NCBI RefSeq assembly: GCF_000020125.1
Contig: NC_010681.1
Location: 1,922,001 to 1,986,000, forward strand
Direction of reading: 5' to 3'
Origin: Paraburkholderia phytofirmans PsJN
Lineage (GTDB): Bacteria > Pseudomonadota > Gammaproteobacteria > Burkholderiales > Burkholderiaceae
DNA length: 64,000 nucleotides
Shown here: positions 28,418 through 38,057 of the stretch, in pieces
How positions within the stretch are numbered: position 1 is the first letter of the stretch
How the letters are laid out: each line of letters begins with the position of its first letter
Notes under the pieces: model-generated
Databases searched by the model: none
Told to the model about the DNA's origin: nothing
Seen by the model: the letters and a program-made list of their open reading frames with translations, nothing else
Made by a program: the position numbers and the translations under genes

Positions 28418-29251
28418 GTGAACAGTCAATCCGAGTTGGACCGCATCAATCGAGTTGCATGGAATTCGTCCGACGCCGAACGCGTGATGACGTTCGGGAA
28501 GAACTTCTCCGATCCCGGGGAACAGGCTGCCTTCGATTGGCTCGCACCGCGTTGCGCGGGTCAGCCCTTACTCGATATCGGGATCGGCGCCGGCCGCACG
28601 ATTCCATTGATGACGTCCATCTCCGACGACTACATCGGCGTCGACTACACACAGAAACTGCTCGATCTCGCGAAGGCGCGCCATCCCGGACGCGACCTTC
28701 GGCATATGGACGCGCGTGACATGTCCGAGCTGCGTTCGGATCATTACGGGCTTGCCGAATTTAGCTGGAACGGTATCGACTGCGTCGACTACGACGATCG
28801 CGTGAGGATTCTCGAGGAGATGTATCGGGTGGTGCGGCCCGGCGGGTATGTGCTGTTTTCGTCGCACAACCGCGGCGGCCCCGGCTACCGCGAGAACATC
28901 TGGCAGCTGCTGCCGCAATTCTCGTTCAATCCGCTCAGACTCGGCTGGCGCACGCTGCGCTCCGCACGGCGCTTCCAGCTCGGCACGCTGAACTATCTGC
29001 GCAACGTGAAGCTGAATCACGACTACGGCGGCTACGCGGTCAAGACCGCGGCGGCTCACAACTTCGGCATTGTGATCGTCTACACGACGCTGCGCGAGCA
29101 GCGCCGGCAACTGGCGCAAGTCGGCTTGCAAATCGATGCCGTGTTCGGCAGTTCCGGCGGCGAGCGCATTCCCGACGACGTGGAAGAGAGCGACGCGTGG
29201 TGGTTTCACTTCATCGCGCACAAACCGCTCGCCGCCCGTCGCTTCGACTGA
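28418..29251 (+). CDS. Class I SAM-dependent methyltransferase
   Basis: 277 residues from a GTG at 28418 with AGGGGAG upstream. SAM-binding motif I is LLDIGIGAGRTIPLM (about 50-64), motif II follows near DYIGVDYT, and then AEFSWNGIDCVDYDDR and YRVVRPGGYVLFSSHN. The C-terminal part (about 150-277) is long and less typical. The substrate is unknown; the neighbouring ManC-like gene hints at sugar or polysaccharide modification. Confidence 0.88.
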   Translation: MNSQSELDRINRVAWNSSDAERVMTFGKNFSDPGEQAAFDWLAPRCAGQPLLDIGIGAGRTIPLMTSISDDYIGVDYTQKLLDLAKARHPGRDLRHMDARDMSELRSDHYGLAEFSWNGIDCVDYDDRVRILEEMYRVVRPGGYVLFSSHNRGGPGYRENIWQLLPQFSFNPLRLGWRTLRSARRFQLGTLNYLRNVKLNHDYGGYAVKTAAAHNFGIVIVYTTLREQRRQLAQVGLQIDAVFGSSGGERIPDDVEESDAWWFHFIAHKPLAARRFD

Positions 29252-29354
29252 CGATGTCCTTCGGACGAAGGCACGCCGTATAGGTAGCACGGTAGTACGC
29301 ACGGCAACATAGAACAATGAACCGGACCAGTTAGACCGGATAGGGGACCCGCAC

Positions 29355-30572
29355 ATGAATCGCATCGTAGAACCAGGCAATCCGCTTGCGTCGACCAGGG
29401 ACGTCAGCGAAACGGCCACACGTTTATCCGTGCAGCCGGTGATTTTCGCAGATGGCTTGGGCGCACGATCGTGGCCGTTGTCGCGCGAACGCAATCCGAA
29501 ACGCTCGGTCGACCGCATGGGCGACGCGTCGCTGCTTGAATCCACGCTGAGAACCACGCTGAGCCGGCTCGACGCGTCGTTCGTCGCGGCGCACCACGTT
29601 ACGCCGGCGTCCAGTCCACGATCCATTGCGGCACCCTTGATGGTCTGCTGCGAAGACCTGCATCGGCAATCGCGCGAACCGCTGGAGCGGCTCGCCCGTT
29701 CGGGCCGGTCGGTGCGCATGGTGCTCCAACCGATAGCTCGCGATACCGCGCCCGCGCTGACCATCGCTGCGCTCGCCGCGCGCGCGGCGGCCGTGGAGGG
29801 CGACGATCCGCTCATCGTCGCGTTGCCGGCGGATCATCCGATTGCCGATCACGTTGCGTTCGGCGTGGCGCTCGCCGAGGCGCTCGAGCACGCGACGCAC
29901 GGTGCGCTCGTCGCGCTCGGCGTGCCGCCCAGGCGCGCGGAAACCGGCTTTGGCTACATCCGCACGGGGGCCGCGCTCGGCAAACGGGGCGCGCGCGTCA
30001 TCGAACGGTTCGTCGAGAAGCCCGATCCGGAACTGGCTGAACGCTATGCCGCATTGGGCAATTACTGGTGGAACAGCGGCCTGTTCGTGGTGCGCGCGTC
30101 GGTGTGGCTCGCGGCCATCGCGCTCTGCCATCCCGCAATCGCCGAGGCCTGCGCGGCCGCGTTCGAGCGTGCCACGGTCGACGGCGACGGCACGCTGCAC
30201 GTGGCGCGCGATCAGTTGGCCCTGTGCCCGTCCCGTTCGATCGACTACGCGGTGATGGAGCGCGTCGGCAGCGACGCGCGCGTGGCAGGCGTCACCGTGC
30301 CGTTCGTCGCGGGGCGCGCGCAAGCGTGCGCCTGGGATTCGGTGATACGCGTCGCGCGCGGCGAGGAATGTTTCATGCTCGCGGAGGAAAACCCGTCGAC
30401 GTATGCTCCGCCCGGCGTCACGCACCGGCTGGCAAATACGGGCAGGACGCCGCGAGAAATGATCGAAGTCCAATCAGGCGGCCATCTGGGCGAAGACGAC
30501 ATCGTGCGTTTCGAGGACCCGTTCGGTCGCAATCTGGAGAGCGCTCATGCACGCAAACGTACTTCAGGCTGA
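29355..30572 (+). CDS. ManC/AlgA-like protein with internal deletion and altered signature
   Basis: 405 residues, start after GGGGACC. It aligns by eye with mannose-1-phosphate guanylyltransferase/mannose-6-phosphate isomerase: RDTAPALTIAAL, LPADHPIADHV, GFGYIRTG, ERFVEKPDPELAERYAALGN, WNSGLF, CPSRSIDYAVME. The nucleotide-binding signature GGSGTRLWPLSR is DGLGARSWPLSR (33-44) and the following PKQ is PKR. After AWDSV (about 326-330) it passes directly to RVARGEECFMLAEENPSTY and the C-terminal end of the isomerase cupin (PPGVTHRLANTG, EVQSGGHLGEDDIVRFED). The end of the transferase and the metal-binding QMHHHRxEHW part of the isomerase are gone. Isomerase activity is very unlikely and transferase activity doubtful, but the frame is open and ends in the flavin reductase gene. 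Confidence 0.8.
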   Translation: MNRIVEPGNPLASTRDVSETATRLSVQPVIFADGLGARSWPLSRERNPKRSVDRMGDASLLESTLRTTLSRLDASFVAAHHVTPASSPRSIAAPLMVCCEDLHRQSREPLERLARSGRSVRMVLQPIARDTAPALTIAALAARAAAVEGDDPLIVALPADHPIADHVAFGVALAEALEHATHGALVALGVPPRRAETGFGYIRTGAALGKRGARVIERFVEKPDPELAERYAALGNYWWNSGLFVVRASVWLAAIALCHPAIAEACAAAFERATVDGDGTLHVARDQLALCPSRSIDYAVMERVGSDARVAGVTVPFVAGRAQACAWDSVIRVARGEECFMLAEENPSTYAPPGVTHRLANTGRTPREMIEVQSGGHLGEDDIVRFEDPFGRNLESAHARKRTSG

Positions 30573-31137
30573 GACGCAGTGCGTCTCGCAGGCGAGTTTC
30601 GACGAGCGGCGCTTTCGTCACGCGTTGGGACGCTTCGCGACCGGCGTGGTGGTGATCTCGACCGGCAGCGGCGACGACTTGCACGCGATGACCGCTAACG
30701 CCTTCATGTCGGGTTCGCTCAAGCCGCCGCTGATCGTCGTCTCGGTCGGGCACCGGGCGCGCATGCACGAGCGTCTGATGGACAGAGCGCTATTCGGTGT
30801 GAGCGTATTGTCGGAGGCGCAGGAGCCGCATAGCCGCCACTTTGCCGGCGAGCCGCAGAGCCGGCTCGCGCCGCGCTTCGCGCCGGTCGAAGGGCTCGCG
30901 GACGTGGTGCTGCTCGAACACGCGGCAGCGCGGTTCGCCGCGCGCGTGGTGGACCGGCATCCGTGCGGCGACCATACGCTGTTTGTCGGCGAGGTGCTGG
31001 TGTTCTCGCTCGATGAACACGCGCCGCTGATCTTTTTCGGCGGACGTTATGGATCGGTCGCAGCGTCGGATTCTATTCAGCGATCCACTGCCGCATGCGC
31101 GCAGGAATCGCCGCCCATTGCCGCGAGCGCCTCCTGA
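30547..31137 (+). CDS. Flavin reductase family protein
   Basis: 196 residues with GGAGAG before the ATG. It overlaps the ManC-like gene by 26 bases, so they are cotranscribed. The FMN-binding split-barrel pattern is clear: FRHALGRFATGVVVIST, DLHAMTANAFMSGSLKPPLIVVSV, FGVSVLSEAQEPHSRHFAG, DHTLFVGEVLVFS and PLIFFGGRYGSV. Such proteins reduce FMN or FAD with NAD(P)H and pass it to a monooxygenase. The partner is not visible nearby; the flavoprotein at 25.6 kb and SsuD at 47.2 kb are candidates, purely as inference. Confidence 0.9.
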   Translation: MHANVLQAETQCVSQASFDERRFRHALGRFATGVVVISTGSGDDLHAMTANAFMSGSLKPPLIVVSVGHRARMHERLMDRALFGVSVLSEAQEPHSRHFAGEPQSRLAPRFAPVEGLADVVLLEHAAARFAARVVDRHPCGDHTLFVGEVLVFSLDEHAPLIFFGGRYGSVAASDSIQRSTAACAQESPPIAASAS

Positions 31138-31471
31138 TGCGCACGTCATCCGTCGTTTTCCGCCAGGTCCTGTCCGCCGACGCCGGGTGGATCAGACAAA
31201 TCGTCTCGCAACGTGCGTCTTCGCACCATGCAAATTCCGCAACGCAGGCACGCTTGAGGCGCAAGCTTATGGCCCATCAAAATATGCGGCGTTACAAGGA
31301 AGAAACAATTCTTCAGAGGGATAACCCTGTCAGGAAGTTTCCCAACTGGCGCAACGGTTTTGAAGCTAGCAACGTATCGTAGAAGAACTAAGCGACATCA
31401 ATAAAACGAGACATAAGGGCCGCACGACCAACAGGCTACGCGGGGGCAAACACCGCTTCGGGGAGAGTGTC
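31138..31471. other. Intergenic region before the FadR-type regulator
   Basis: About 330 bases without a supported gene. A small inverted repeat (GAAGAA-4-TTCTTC) lies near 31299-31314 and might be an operator, but it is short. The regulator's ribosome site (GGGGAGAG) is at the right end. Confidence 0.4.
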
Positions 31472-32197
31472 ATGGAACAGGGAAACAAAGATCGATCGCT
31501 CGTGAGCAAAGTCATGGATGGGCTGGTCACGGGCATCGTCGAAGAGAAATACGGCGCCATCCTGCCACCGCAGGATGTGCTGTCGAAGGAGTTCGACGTC
31601 AGCCGCACCGTCATGCGCGAGGCGCTGTCGATGCTGCTCGCGCGCGACATGCTGGACGTGCGGCCGAAAATCGGCACGCGTATCCGGTCGATGAGCGACT
31701 GGCGCATGATCGACGAAGACGTCGTGAACTGGCGTTTTCGCGCGAAACCGGATCCGCTGTTTCTGCGCGACGTGATCGAGTTTCGTATCCTGATCGAACC
31801 GCGCGCCTCGGCGCAGGCGGCCGCGCGCGGCAGCGCGGCGGATATTGCCGCGATCCGCGAGGCCTTCGAGGCGTTCCGCACGATCCGGCCGGATGAGCCG
31901 GGCTATCAGGAAGCGGACGAAATTTTTCACACCCGCATCGTGGTGGCGAGCGGCAACCAGTTCTTCAAGCAGATGGCGGCGATCATTCGCGGCGCGCTCT
32001 CGACTGTCAATCCGATCGTCACCAAAAGGGACGGGGAGGGACTGTGGGAAACCGCGGTGAAATCCCATCAGCGCGTGGTCGAAGCGATCGAACGGCACGA
32101 TCCCAAGGAAGCGGAACTTGCCTCGCTTGCAATGATCGACTACACCGCGGAAGAAGTCGGCGGCCAGTTTTCAGCGGAACCGCCGGCACGCGGTTGA
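31472..32197 (+). CDS. FadR/GntR family transcriptional regulator (FCD domain)
   Basis: 241 residues. A GntR winged HTH (residues about 10-75, YGAILPPQDVLSKEFDVSRTVMREALSML) is followed by an all-helical FCD ligand domain with the metal-binding pattern (EFRILIEPRASAQAAA, ADEIFHTRIVVASGNQFF, SHQRVVEAIERHD). These regulators sense organic acids or sugar acids. The Gfo/Idh/MocA oxidoreductase gene starts 150 bases downstream, so a sugar derivative is plausible as ligand. Confidence 0.92.
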   Translation: MEQGNKDRSLVSKVMDGLVTGIVEEKYGAILPPQDVLSKEFDVSRTVMREALSMLLARDMLDVRPKIGTRIRSMSDWRMIDEDVVNWRFRAKPDPLFLRDVIEFRILIEPRASAQAAARGSAADIAAIREAFEAFRTIRPDEPGYQEADEIFHTRIVVASGNQFFKQMAAIIRGALSTVNPIVTKRDGEGLWETAVKSHQRVVEAIERHDPKEAELASLAMIDYTAEEVGGQFSAEPPARG

Positions 32198-32344
32198 GCG
32201 TCGCCGCCGCGGCGGCACGCTGGTTCTTTTATTTTTTCTTGTGAGACTGTGCGATACGAAAGGGCGCGCGTTCACGCCCACGCGAGAGCGTGTGGCATGC
32301 GCGACAATAGCGCCTGTTCTGAACCGCATGGACTCGAAGGAACG

Positions 32345-33343
32345 ATGACAATCGCAACGCAGGAAATCCCCCCGGACGGCACGATCCGCTGGGGAATCGT
32401 CGGGACGGGCCGCATTGCCCGTCGCTTCGCGGCAGGTCTCGCTCATGTGCCGCACGCGCAACTAACCGCGCTGTGGTCGCGCCGCGCGGAGCCGGCCGTG
32501 GCATTCGCCGGGGAATTCGGCGGCGAGGTGTGCGCGAGTTTCGACGCGCTGCTCGCGAGCGGTATCCACGCGATCTATATCGCCACCGTCCAGGACAGTC
32601 ACGCCGACTACGCGATCGCCGCGCTGCAAGCCGGTCTGCACGTGCTGTGCGAAAAACCCGCCACCATCAATCAGCCGCAACTCGAGCGCGTGCTCGACGC
32701 CGCGCGCGACGCGCAGCGGCTCTTCATGGAAGCCATGAAGCCGCCCTTTTATCCGCTCTACAGAAAGTTGCGCGCGCATCTAGATGCCGATCCGATCGGC
32801 GCGGTCGGGCTGGTGCGGGCCGGCTGCTCGGTGCCGGGCGTACCGGACGATCATCCTTCGCTGTCGTTCGAGCATGCGGGCGGCGCGTTGCTCGACATTG
32901 GTATCTACGAGATGTTTCTCGCCGTCGACTGGCTGGGCGCGCCGCTCGAGGTGCAGACGCTTGGGCGGCTCGGGGCGACGGGTGTCGATACGTTCGCGAG
33001 CCTGAACAGCCGGCACGAGAGCGGCATCGCCCAGTTGTTCTGCGGGCTCGATCTGCACGGCAAGGGCGATGCGCTGCTGATGGCCAAAGGGGGCCACGTC
33101 ACGATTCATGAGCCATGGTGGAATCCGTCGCGCGCGACGATCCGCTATACCGATGGACGCGTGGTCGAACTCGACGAACCGTTCGAAGGCGGCGGCCTGA
33201 ACTACGAGACCGCGCACTTCTGCGAACTGATCCGGGCGGGGAAAATGGAAAGTCCGGTCATGCCGCACGCCAGGTCGCTGCAGATGATCGCGATGGCCGA
33301 CGCGGCGCGCGCGGCGCTCGGGTTGAAGTTCGCGGGAGAGTAG
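32345..33343 (+). CDS. Gfo/Idh/MocA family oxidoreductase
   Basis: 332 residues from the ATG at 32345 with GAAGGA upstream; the longer frame to 32249 is rejected. An N-terminal NAD(P)-binding Rossmann domain (IRWGIVGTGRIARRFAAGL) is followed by the EKP motif (LHVLCEKPATINQ) and the C-terminal alpha/beta domain. It oxidises or reduces a sugar or a cyclic diol such as dihydrodiol; the substrate is unknown. It lies downstream of a FadR-type regulator. Confidence 0.9.
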   Translation: MTIATQEIPPDGTIRWGIVGTGRIARRFAAGLAHVPHAQLTALWSRRAEPAVAFAGEFGGEVCASFDALLASGIHAIYIATVQDSHADYAIAALQAGLHVLCEKPATINQPQLERVLDAARDAQRLFMEAMKPPFYPLYRKLRAHLDADPIGAVGLVRAGCSVPGVPDDHPSLSFEHAGGALLDIGIYEMFLAVDWLGAPLEVQTLGRLGATGVDTFASLNSRHESGIAQLFCGLDLHGKGDALLMAKGGHVTIHEPWWNPSRATIRYTDGRVVELDEPFEGGGLNYETAHFCELIRAGKMESPVMPHARSLQMIAMADAARAALGLKFAGE

Positions 33344-33471
33344 TGTCGCCGGCGTCGCCGGCGTTGCCGCGTTGCGACCAGCAGCGGTGGTAGGATTTGC
33401 GCGGGCATGCGGAGAGAAAAACGCTCCACGTGCCCGCCGCTTTCGAATTCCTTCCATTGGAGCCGCCTGCC

Positions 33472-34170
33472 ATGCGCATGCTCGGAAAACTGTGGCGCGA
33501 CAACAAGAGCGTCGTCGCGTTTCTCTTCCTGATGGTGTTGTTTCGCAGCGCCGTGGCCGACTGGAACGTCGTGCCGAGCGGCTCGATGCTGCCGACGATC
33601 CGCGAGGGCGACCGGATCTTCGTCGACAAGATGGCCTACGATTTGCGCGTGCCGCTCACGCATATCGCGATCGCGCATCTGCACGATCCGCAGCGCGGCG
33701 ATATCGTGACGATAGATTCGTCGGCGGCGCATGAGCTGATCGTCAAGCGCCTGATCGGCTTGCCCGGCGACAGCGTGGCGATGCGCGAGAACGTGCTGTA
33801 TGTGAACGGCGTGCGCGCCGATTACCAGCCGCTCAAGCTCAAGCCGCTGCCTGGCGACGCCGCATCGCCCGGCGACTATCTGACGGAGCGCTTCGACGGC
33901 GTCACGCATACGGTGCGGCTCGCGCCGCAGGCGCCGAGCCCGCGGGATTCGTTCGGGCCGGTGGTCGTGCCGCCCGGCGAGTATCTGATGCTCGGCGACA
34001 ATCGCGACGACAGCGCCGATTCGCGTTACTTCGGCTTCTTTCCGCGCAAGGAATTGATGGGCCGGACGCGCCATGTCGCGTTTTCGCTCGATCCGGACCA
34101 CTACTACACGCCGCGCTTCGAACGCTTCGGCGCGCCGCTGGATGCGGCGTCTTCTGTCGCCAGCCGCTAA
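33472..34170 (+). CDS. Signal peptidase I (compact paralogue)
   Basis: 232 residues from the ATG at 33472 (GGAG 9 bases upstream). One N-terminal membrane helix (about 13-28) is followed by the catalytic Ser38 (VVPSGSMLPTI), Lys92 (IVKRLIGLPGD) and GDNRDDSADSRYFGF. It cleaves signal peptides from exported proteins. It lacks the second N-terminal TM and the long insert of E. coli LepB, and it is not next to lepA/rnc, so it is probably an extra copy alongside the main lepB. Confidence 0.92.
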   Translation: MRMLGKLWRDNKSVVAFLFLMVLFRSAVADWNVVPSGSMLPTIREGDRIFVDKMAYDLRVPLTHIAIAHLHDPQRGDIVTIDSSAAHELIVKRLIGLPGDSVAMRENVLYVNGVRADYQPLKLKPLPGDAASPGDYLTERFDGVTHTVRLAPQAPSPRDSFGPVVVPPGEYLMLGDNRDDSADSRYFGFFPRKELMGRTRHVAFSLDPDHYYTPRFERFGAPLDAASSVASR

Positions 34171-34188
34171 ATCAAAAGCGTTGGGTGC

Positions 34189-34848
34189 TCAGTGGCGCGA
34201 CGGCAGCGCAAGGCGCCGTTCGTACCAGCGTTGCACGCTTTCGAGCACCTGACACAGCACCCAGTAAACGGCGGCCGCGGCAAGATACAACGGCAGCGGC
34301 TGATAGGTCGATGCGATGATCTCCTGCGCGCTGCGCAGCAATTCGGTCACGGTGATTACCGACACCAGCGAAGTGTCCTTGATCAGGCTGATCAGACTGT
34401 TCGACATACTCGGCACGGCAATGCGCAAGGCTTGCGGCGCGATCACGTAGCGCAGCGTCTGGCGTCGCGAGAGTCCGAGACTATAGGCCGCGAGCCATTG
34501 GCCATTGTGGATCCCCAGGATCGCGCCGCGCATGCTCTCCGACAGATACGCGGCCACATTCGCGGACAGCGCGATCACGCCGGCCGGCGTCGGGTCGAGT
34601 GAAATGCCGAAACTCGGCAAGCCGTAATAGATCACGAAAATCTGCACCAGCAGCGGCGTGCCGCGCATCACGCTCACATAAATGCGCGCGATCCAGTTCA
34701 GCACGCGGTTGTGGCTGACGCCCATCAACGCGAGCACGGCGCCGGCAATCAGGCCGAAGATCATCGACAGAACCGCGAACTTGACCGTCAGGACGGCGCC
34801 CTGCGCGAGCACGGGCAGCGATTCAACGAGCAGGGAAGTGGTGGACAT
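34189..34848 (-). CDS. Amino acid ABC transporter permease (HisM/GlnP type)
   Basis: 219 residues from the ATG at 34846-34848; a GTG 13 codons upstream is less likely. Five or so hydrophobic segments, with the inner-membrane component EAA loop (SLGLSRRQTLRYVIAPQALR). It forms the pore of a polar amino acid importer with the binding protein encoded just upstream on the same strand. No ATPase gene is adjacent, so the ATPase must be shared or located elsewhere. Confidence 0.92.
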   Translation of the reverse strand: MSTTSLLVESLPVLAQGAVLTVKFAVLSMIFGLIAGAVLALMGVSHNRVLNWIARIYVSVMRGTPLLVQIFVIYYGLPSFGISLDPTPAGVIALSANVAAYLSESMRGAILGIHNGQWLAAYSLGLSRRQTLRYVIAPQALRIAVPSMSNSLISLIKDTSLVSVITVTELLRSAQEIIASTYQPLPLYLAAAAVYWVLCQVLESVQRWYERRLALPSRH

Positions 34849-34911
34849 GAGCTGGGCGGAGGACGGGTTAGGCGCGCAAAAGCGCACATCATAAACTTGG
34901 CTGCAGAAGCG

Positions 34912-34945
34912 CGAAGGGCGGCATCGTCGACGATGCCGCCCTTCG
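34912..34945 (-). terminator. 34-base perfect palindrome between binding protein and permease genes
   Basis: Left arm CGAAGGGCGGCATCG and its exact complement around TCGA. It lies 16 bases after the stop of the binding-protein gene. Few T follow on the minus strand, so it may be an attenuator or an mRNA-stabilising hairpin that gives more binding protein than permease. Confidence 0.65.
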
Positions 34946-34961
34946 GTTCAGCGAGCGTGTC

Positions 34962-35756
34962 TTACTTGATCGGCTTGCTGACGTCGATGCCGAACCACTT
35001 GTCCGAGATCTTCGAGAACGTGCCGTCGGCTTCGAGTTGAGTCATCGCGTCGTCGATCGCCTTGGCGAACTTCGGGTTGCCCTTTCTGAACGGAATGCCG
35101 GAAGGGTTGCCCGCGCCGACATTCGCGCCGGTGCGCAGCGGCAACTGCGAGTTCTTCATCAGGTAGGCGAGCATCAGACGGTCGTTGAGCGCCGCGTCCA
35201 GACGCCCGGCGGCCAGATCGCGCAGGTACTCGGGCGCGCCCGGATACGTCTTCACGTCGATGCCCGGCACCGACTTCGCCATGTCCATGTAGTTCGTGCC
35301 CAGACCGACGCCGAGCTTCTTGCCCTTCAGATCGTCGAGCGACTTGAACTGGCGCGTGTCGTCCTTGCGCTGGATCAGTTGCGCGGCCGAATACGTGTAG
35401 GCCGGCGAGAAGTCGAGCGCCTGCTTGCGTGCGTCCGTGATGCCGACCTGGTTGACGATCACGTCGAACTTGTTCGCCTGCAGACCGGCGATGATGCCGC
35501 TCCATTCCGTCGTAACGAATTCCGGCTTCACGCCGAGCTTGGCGGCGACCGCCTTGGCGATGTCGACGTCGTAGCCGACCAGTTCGCCCGACGGCGCTTT
35601 CGAATTGAACGGCGGGAAGGTGCCTTCCAGACCGATGCGCAGCGTGCCGCGCTGTTTGACCTGATCGAGCAGGTCGTCGGCGTGGGCGGCGACGGCGGTG
35701 AACGACGCGCCGATCAGGCCGGCGACGAGAATCTTTTTCAGCAAGCCAATTTTCAT
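34962..35756 (-). CDS. Amino acid ABC transporter substrate-binding protein
   Basis: 264 residues from the ATG at 35754-35756, preceded by AAGGAA. A signal peptide (MKIGLLKKILVAGLIGASF, cleavage after AHA) leads to the SBP_bac_3 fold: GTLRIGLEGTFPPFNSKAP, GYDVDIAKAVAAKLGVKPEF, VTTEWSGIIAGLQANKFDVI, and the end FSKISDKWFGIDVS. It captures a polar amino acid in the periplasm. The AT-rich 35800-35860 upstream probably holds the promoter. Confidence 0.93.
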   Translation of the reverse strand: MKIGLLKKILVAGLIGASFTAVAAHADDLLDQVKQRGTLRIGLEGTFPPFNSKAPSGELVGYDVDIAKAVAAKLGVKPEFVTTEWSGIIAGLQANKFDVIVNQVGITDARKQALDFSPAYTYSAAQLIQRKDDTRQFKSLDDLKGKKLGVGLGTNYMDMAKSVPGIDVKTYPGAPEYLRDLAAGRLDAALNDRLMLAYLMKNSQLPLRTGANVGAGNPSGIPFRKGNPKFAKAIDDAMTQLEADGTFSKISDKWFGIDVSKPIK

Positions 35757-35961
35757 CGAGTTCCTTTTTTGTTCGTCTGGCGTTTCAGCAGACGAAAGCA
35801 TACCAAAGCAGACTATCGAAATTAAAATATCGTTTGTTTATGTCTATATTACTGGCGCGGGGCGCGGGACACGAAGCTAGGGCCTGAGGCGCGGGCGCTA
35901 ACGCGGTGCCCCGGGCAGGGCATAGCGTCGGAGGCAGGCGCGACGTTCAGCGCCGCTACGC

Positions 35962-36984
35962 TCAACGCAGCGCCTGCGCACATTCGGCGACCAGCGCCGG
36001 TCCGCGATAGATAAACCCGGTATAAAGCTGCACCAGCGACGCCCCGGCCGCGATCTTCGCGCGCGCATCGTCTCCCGAAAAAATCCCGCCGACGCCGATG
36101 ATCGGCACCGTTTCGCCGACTTCCGCGCGCAGCTTGCGGATCACTTCATTCGACGCGTCGAACACCGGCTTGCCCGACAGGCCGCCGGCTTCGTCGCCAT
36201 ATTGCATGCCGGCGACGGCCGTGCGCGACAGCGTGGTGTTGGTGGCGATCACGCCTTCGAACTGGTGACGCAACAACGTGTCGGCAATCGACTTGATCTG
36301 CTCGTCGTCGAGGTCCGGTGCGATCTTCAGCGCGAGCGGCACGAGCTTGCCGTGCATGTCGGCCAGACGCTGCTGCTTGTCCTTGAGCGCCGCGAGCAGC
36401 GCGTCGAGTTCGCCCGCGCCTTGCAACTGGCGCAGATTCTTCGTATTCGGCGACGAGATATTGACCGTCACGTAGCTGGCGAATGGATACACGCGTTCGA
36501 GACAGTACAGATAATCTTCGGCGGCGCGTTCGATCGGCGTGTCGGCGTTCTTGCCGATATTCAGGCCGAGAATGCCGCGATAGCGCGCGGCCTGCACGTT
36601 CTTTACGAACTGGTCGACGCCCGCATTGTTGAAGCCCATCCTGTTGATCACGGCGTTCGCTTGCGGGAGCCGGAACATGCGCGGGCGCGGATTGCCCGGC
36701 TGCGCGCGCGGCGTGACCGTGCCCACTTCGATGAAGCCGAAGCCGAGCGCGGCCAGGCCGTCGATGCAGGCGCCGTCCTTGTCGAGACCCGCGGCAAGTC
36801 CCACCGGGTTGCGGAACGTCAGTCCCATCACGGTGCGCGGCGCATCCGGCACGCGCGGCGCAAACGCGCCGGCCAAGCCGGTGCGGCCGGCGGCGCCGAG
36901 CATGCGCAAGGTGAGATGGTGAGCGTCTTCCGCGTCCATGCGAAAGAGTTGGGCGCGTACAAGCGGGTAGAGGGAACTGAACAC
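35962..36984 (-). CDS. pyrD: Dihydroorotate dehydrogenase (quinone), class 2
   Basis: 340 residues from a GTG at 36982-36984, which gives the family N-terminus (M)[19 protein letters not shown]. An ATG 13 codons upstream (37021-37023) is also possible. FMN-dependent oxidation of dihydroorotate to orotate at the membrane. Signatures: [29 protein letters not shown], the class 2 catalytic Ser in [16 protein letters not shown], and [17 protein letters not shown]. The N-terminal helices for membrane and quinone binding are present. It follows bpt at a distance of over 100 bases. Confidence 0.96.
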   Translation of the reverse strand: MFSSLYPLVRAQLFRMDAEDAHHLTLRMLGAAGRTGLAGAFAPRVPDAPRTVMGLTFRNPVGLAAGLDKDGACIDGLAALGFGFIEVGTVTPRAQPGNPRPRMFRLPQANAVINRMGFNNAGVDQFVKNVQAARYRGILGLNIGKNADTPIERAAEDYLYCLERVYPFASYVTVNISSPNTKNLRQLQGAGELDALLAALKDKQQRLADMHGKLVPLALKIAPDLDDEQIKSIADTLLRHQFEGVIATNTTLSRTAVAGMQYGDEAGGLSGKPVFDASNEVIRKLRAEVGETVPIIGVGGIFSGDDARAKIAAGASLVQLYTGFIYRGPALVAECAQALR

Positions 36985-37118
36985 GGGACGAAGCCGGGCG
37001 GCCGGAAAATGGGAACCCGCCATTTTACCGGCTTTGGCGCCTTAATGAGACCGACTGGCTGAGACCGACTGGCGCGATCGGCGCGACCCGTCCCGCTCGC
37101 GCCTTCGCAACGGCCCGG

Positions 37119-37940
37119 CTACGGCTTGAGCGGCGGCCGCTTGCCGTGTATCGCCAGGTCGACCGGCGGCAGGTCCACGCTGGTGGGATCGAGCACGCAC
37201 CAGGCGCCGTCGATCAAGCCTTCGAGCGGCCGGAAATTCGCCTTGTACGCCATCTTCGGACTCTCGCGAATCCAGTAGCCGAGGTACACGTAGGGCAGCT
37301 TGAGGCTGCGCGCCTGCTCGATCTGCCAATAGATGTTGTAGGTGCCGAAACTCGTGTTGGGCAGCCCCGGCTCGAAAAACGTGTACACCGACGAGAGCCC
37401 GTCACCGAGGATGTCGATCATGCTGATCATGCGCAGAATGCCCGGGGCATCCGCTTGATCGCGCAGCGGTTCGCGGAATTCGACCAGCCGCGAGTTGATC
37501 CGGCTCTGCAGCAGAAACTGTTCATATTGGTCGCGGCTGTCGCGATCCATGCCGCCGCCCGCATGCCGAGCCGATTGATAACGCATGTAGAGCGCGTAGT
37601 GCTCTTCGTCGTAGTGGAGCGGCGCGACGGTGGCGATCAGTTCGCCGTGTTTTTTCCAGACGCGGCGCTGTGTGCGGTTCGGCTCGAACTGGTCGACCGG
37701 CACGCGCACCGGCACGCAGGCGCGGCAGCCGTCGCAATACGGCCGGTACGTGAACACGCCCGAGCGCCGGAAGCCGGCCTTGACAAGGTCGGTGTAGACG
37801 TCGGAGTTGATCAGGTGACTGGGGGTGGCGACTTGCGAGCGCGCAATGCGCCCGTCCAGGTAACTGCAGGGATAGGGCGCCGTTGCATAAAATTGCAGCG
37901 CCGAAAGCGGTGAAAGAGGCAGCTCGTTGGGATGAGTCAC
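37119..37940 (-). CDS. bpt: Aspartate/glutamate leucyltransferase (Bpt)
   Basis: 273 residues from a GTG at 37938-37940 (start [20 protein letters not shown]). The frame opens 23 codons earlier with no family similarity. The N-terminal Cys cluster is intact ([21 protein letters not shown]), as in arginyl-tRNA protein transferase relatives. Bpt moves Leu from tRNA to N-terminal Asp/Glu of proteins, making N-degrons for ClpS/ClpAP. aat, the other N-degron transferase, is just upstream. Confidence 0.94.
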   Translation of the reverse strand: MTHPNELPLSPLSALQFYATAPYPCSYLDGRIARSQVATPSHLINSDVYTDLVKAGFRRSGVFTYRPYCDGCRACVPVRVPVDQFEPNRTQRRVWKKHGELIATVAPLHYDEEHYALYMRYQSARHAGGGMDRDSRDQYEQFLLQSRINSRLVEFREPLRDQADAPGILRMISMIDILGDGLSSVYTFFEPGLPNTSFGTYNIYWQIEQARSLKLPYVYLGYWIRESPKMAYKANFRPLEGLIDGAWCVLDPTSVDLPPVDLAIHGKRPPLKP

Positions 37941-38057
37941 GTTGGCAGCTCTCGAAGCGTCTCTGGTAATGCAAACCCGGCGCCTTGCGGTTGACGACGC
38001 GCGGCTCACGACCCGCGGCTCGGTAGGCGGCGGATCCGGATTCGGCCTGATTCTTTC

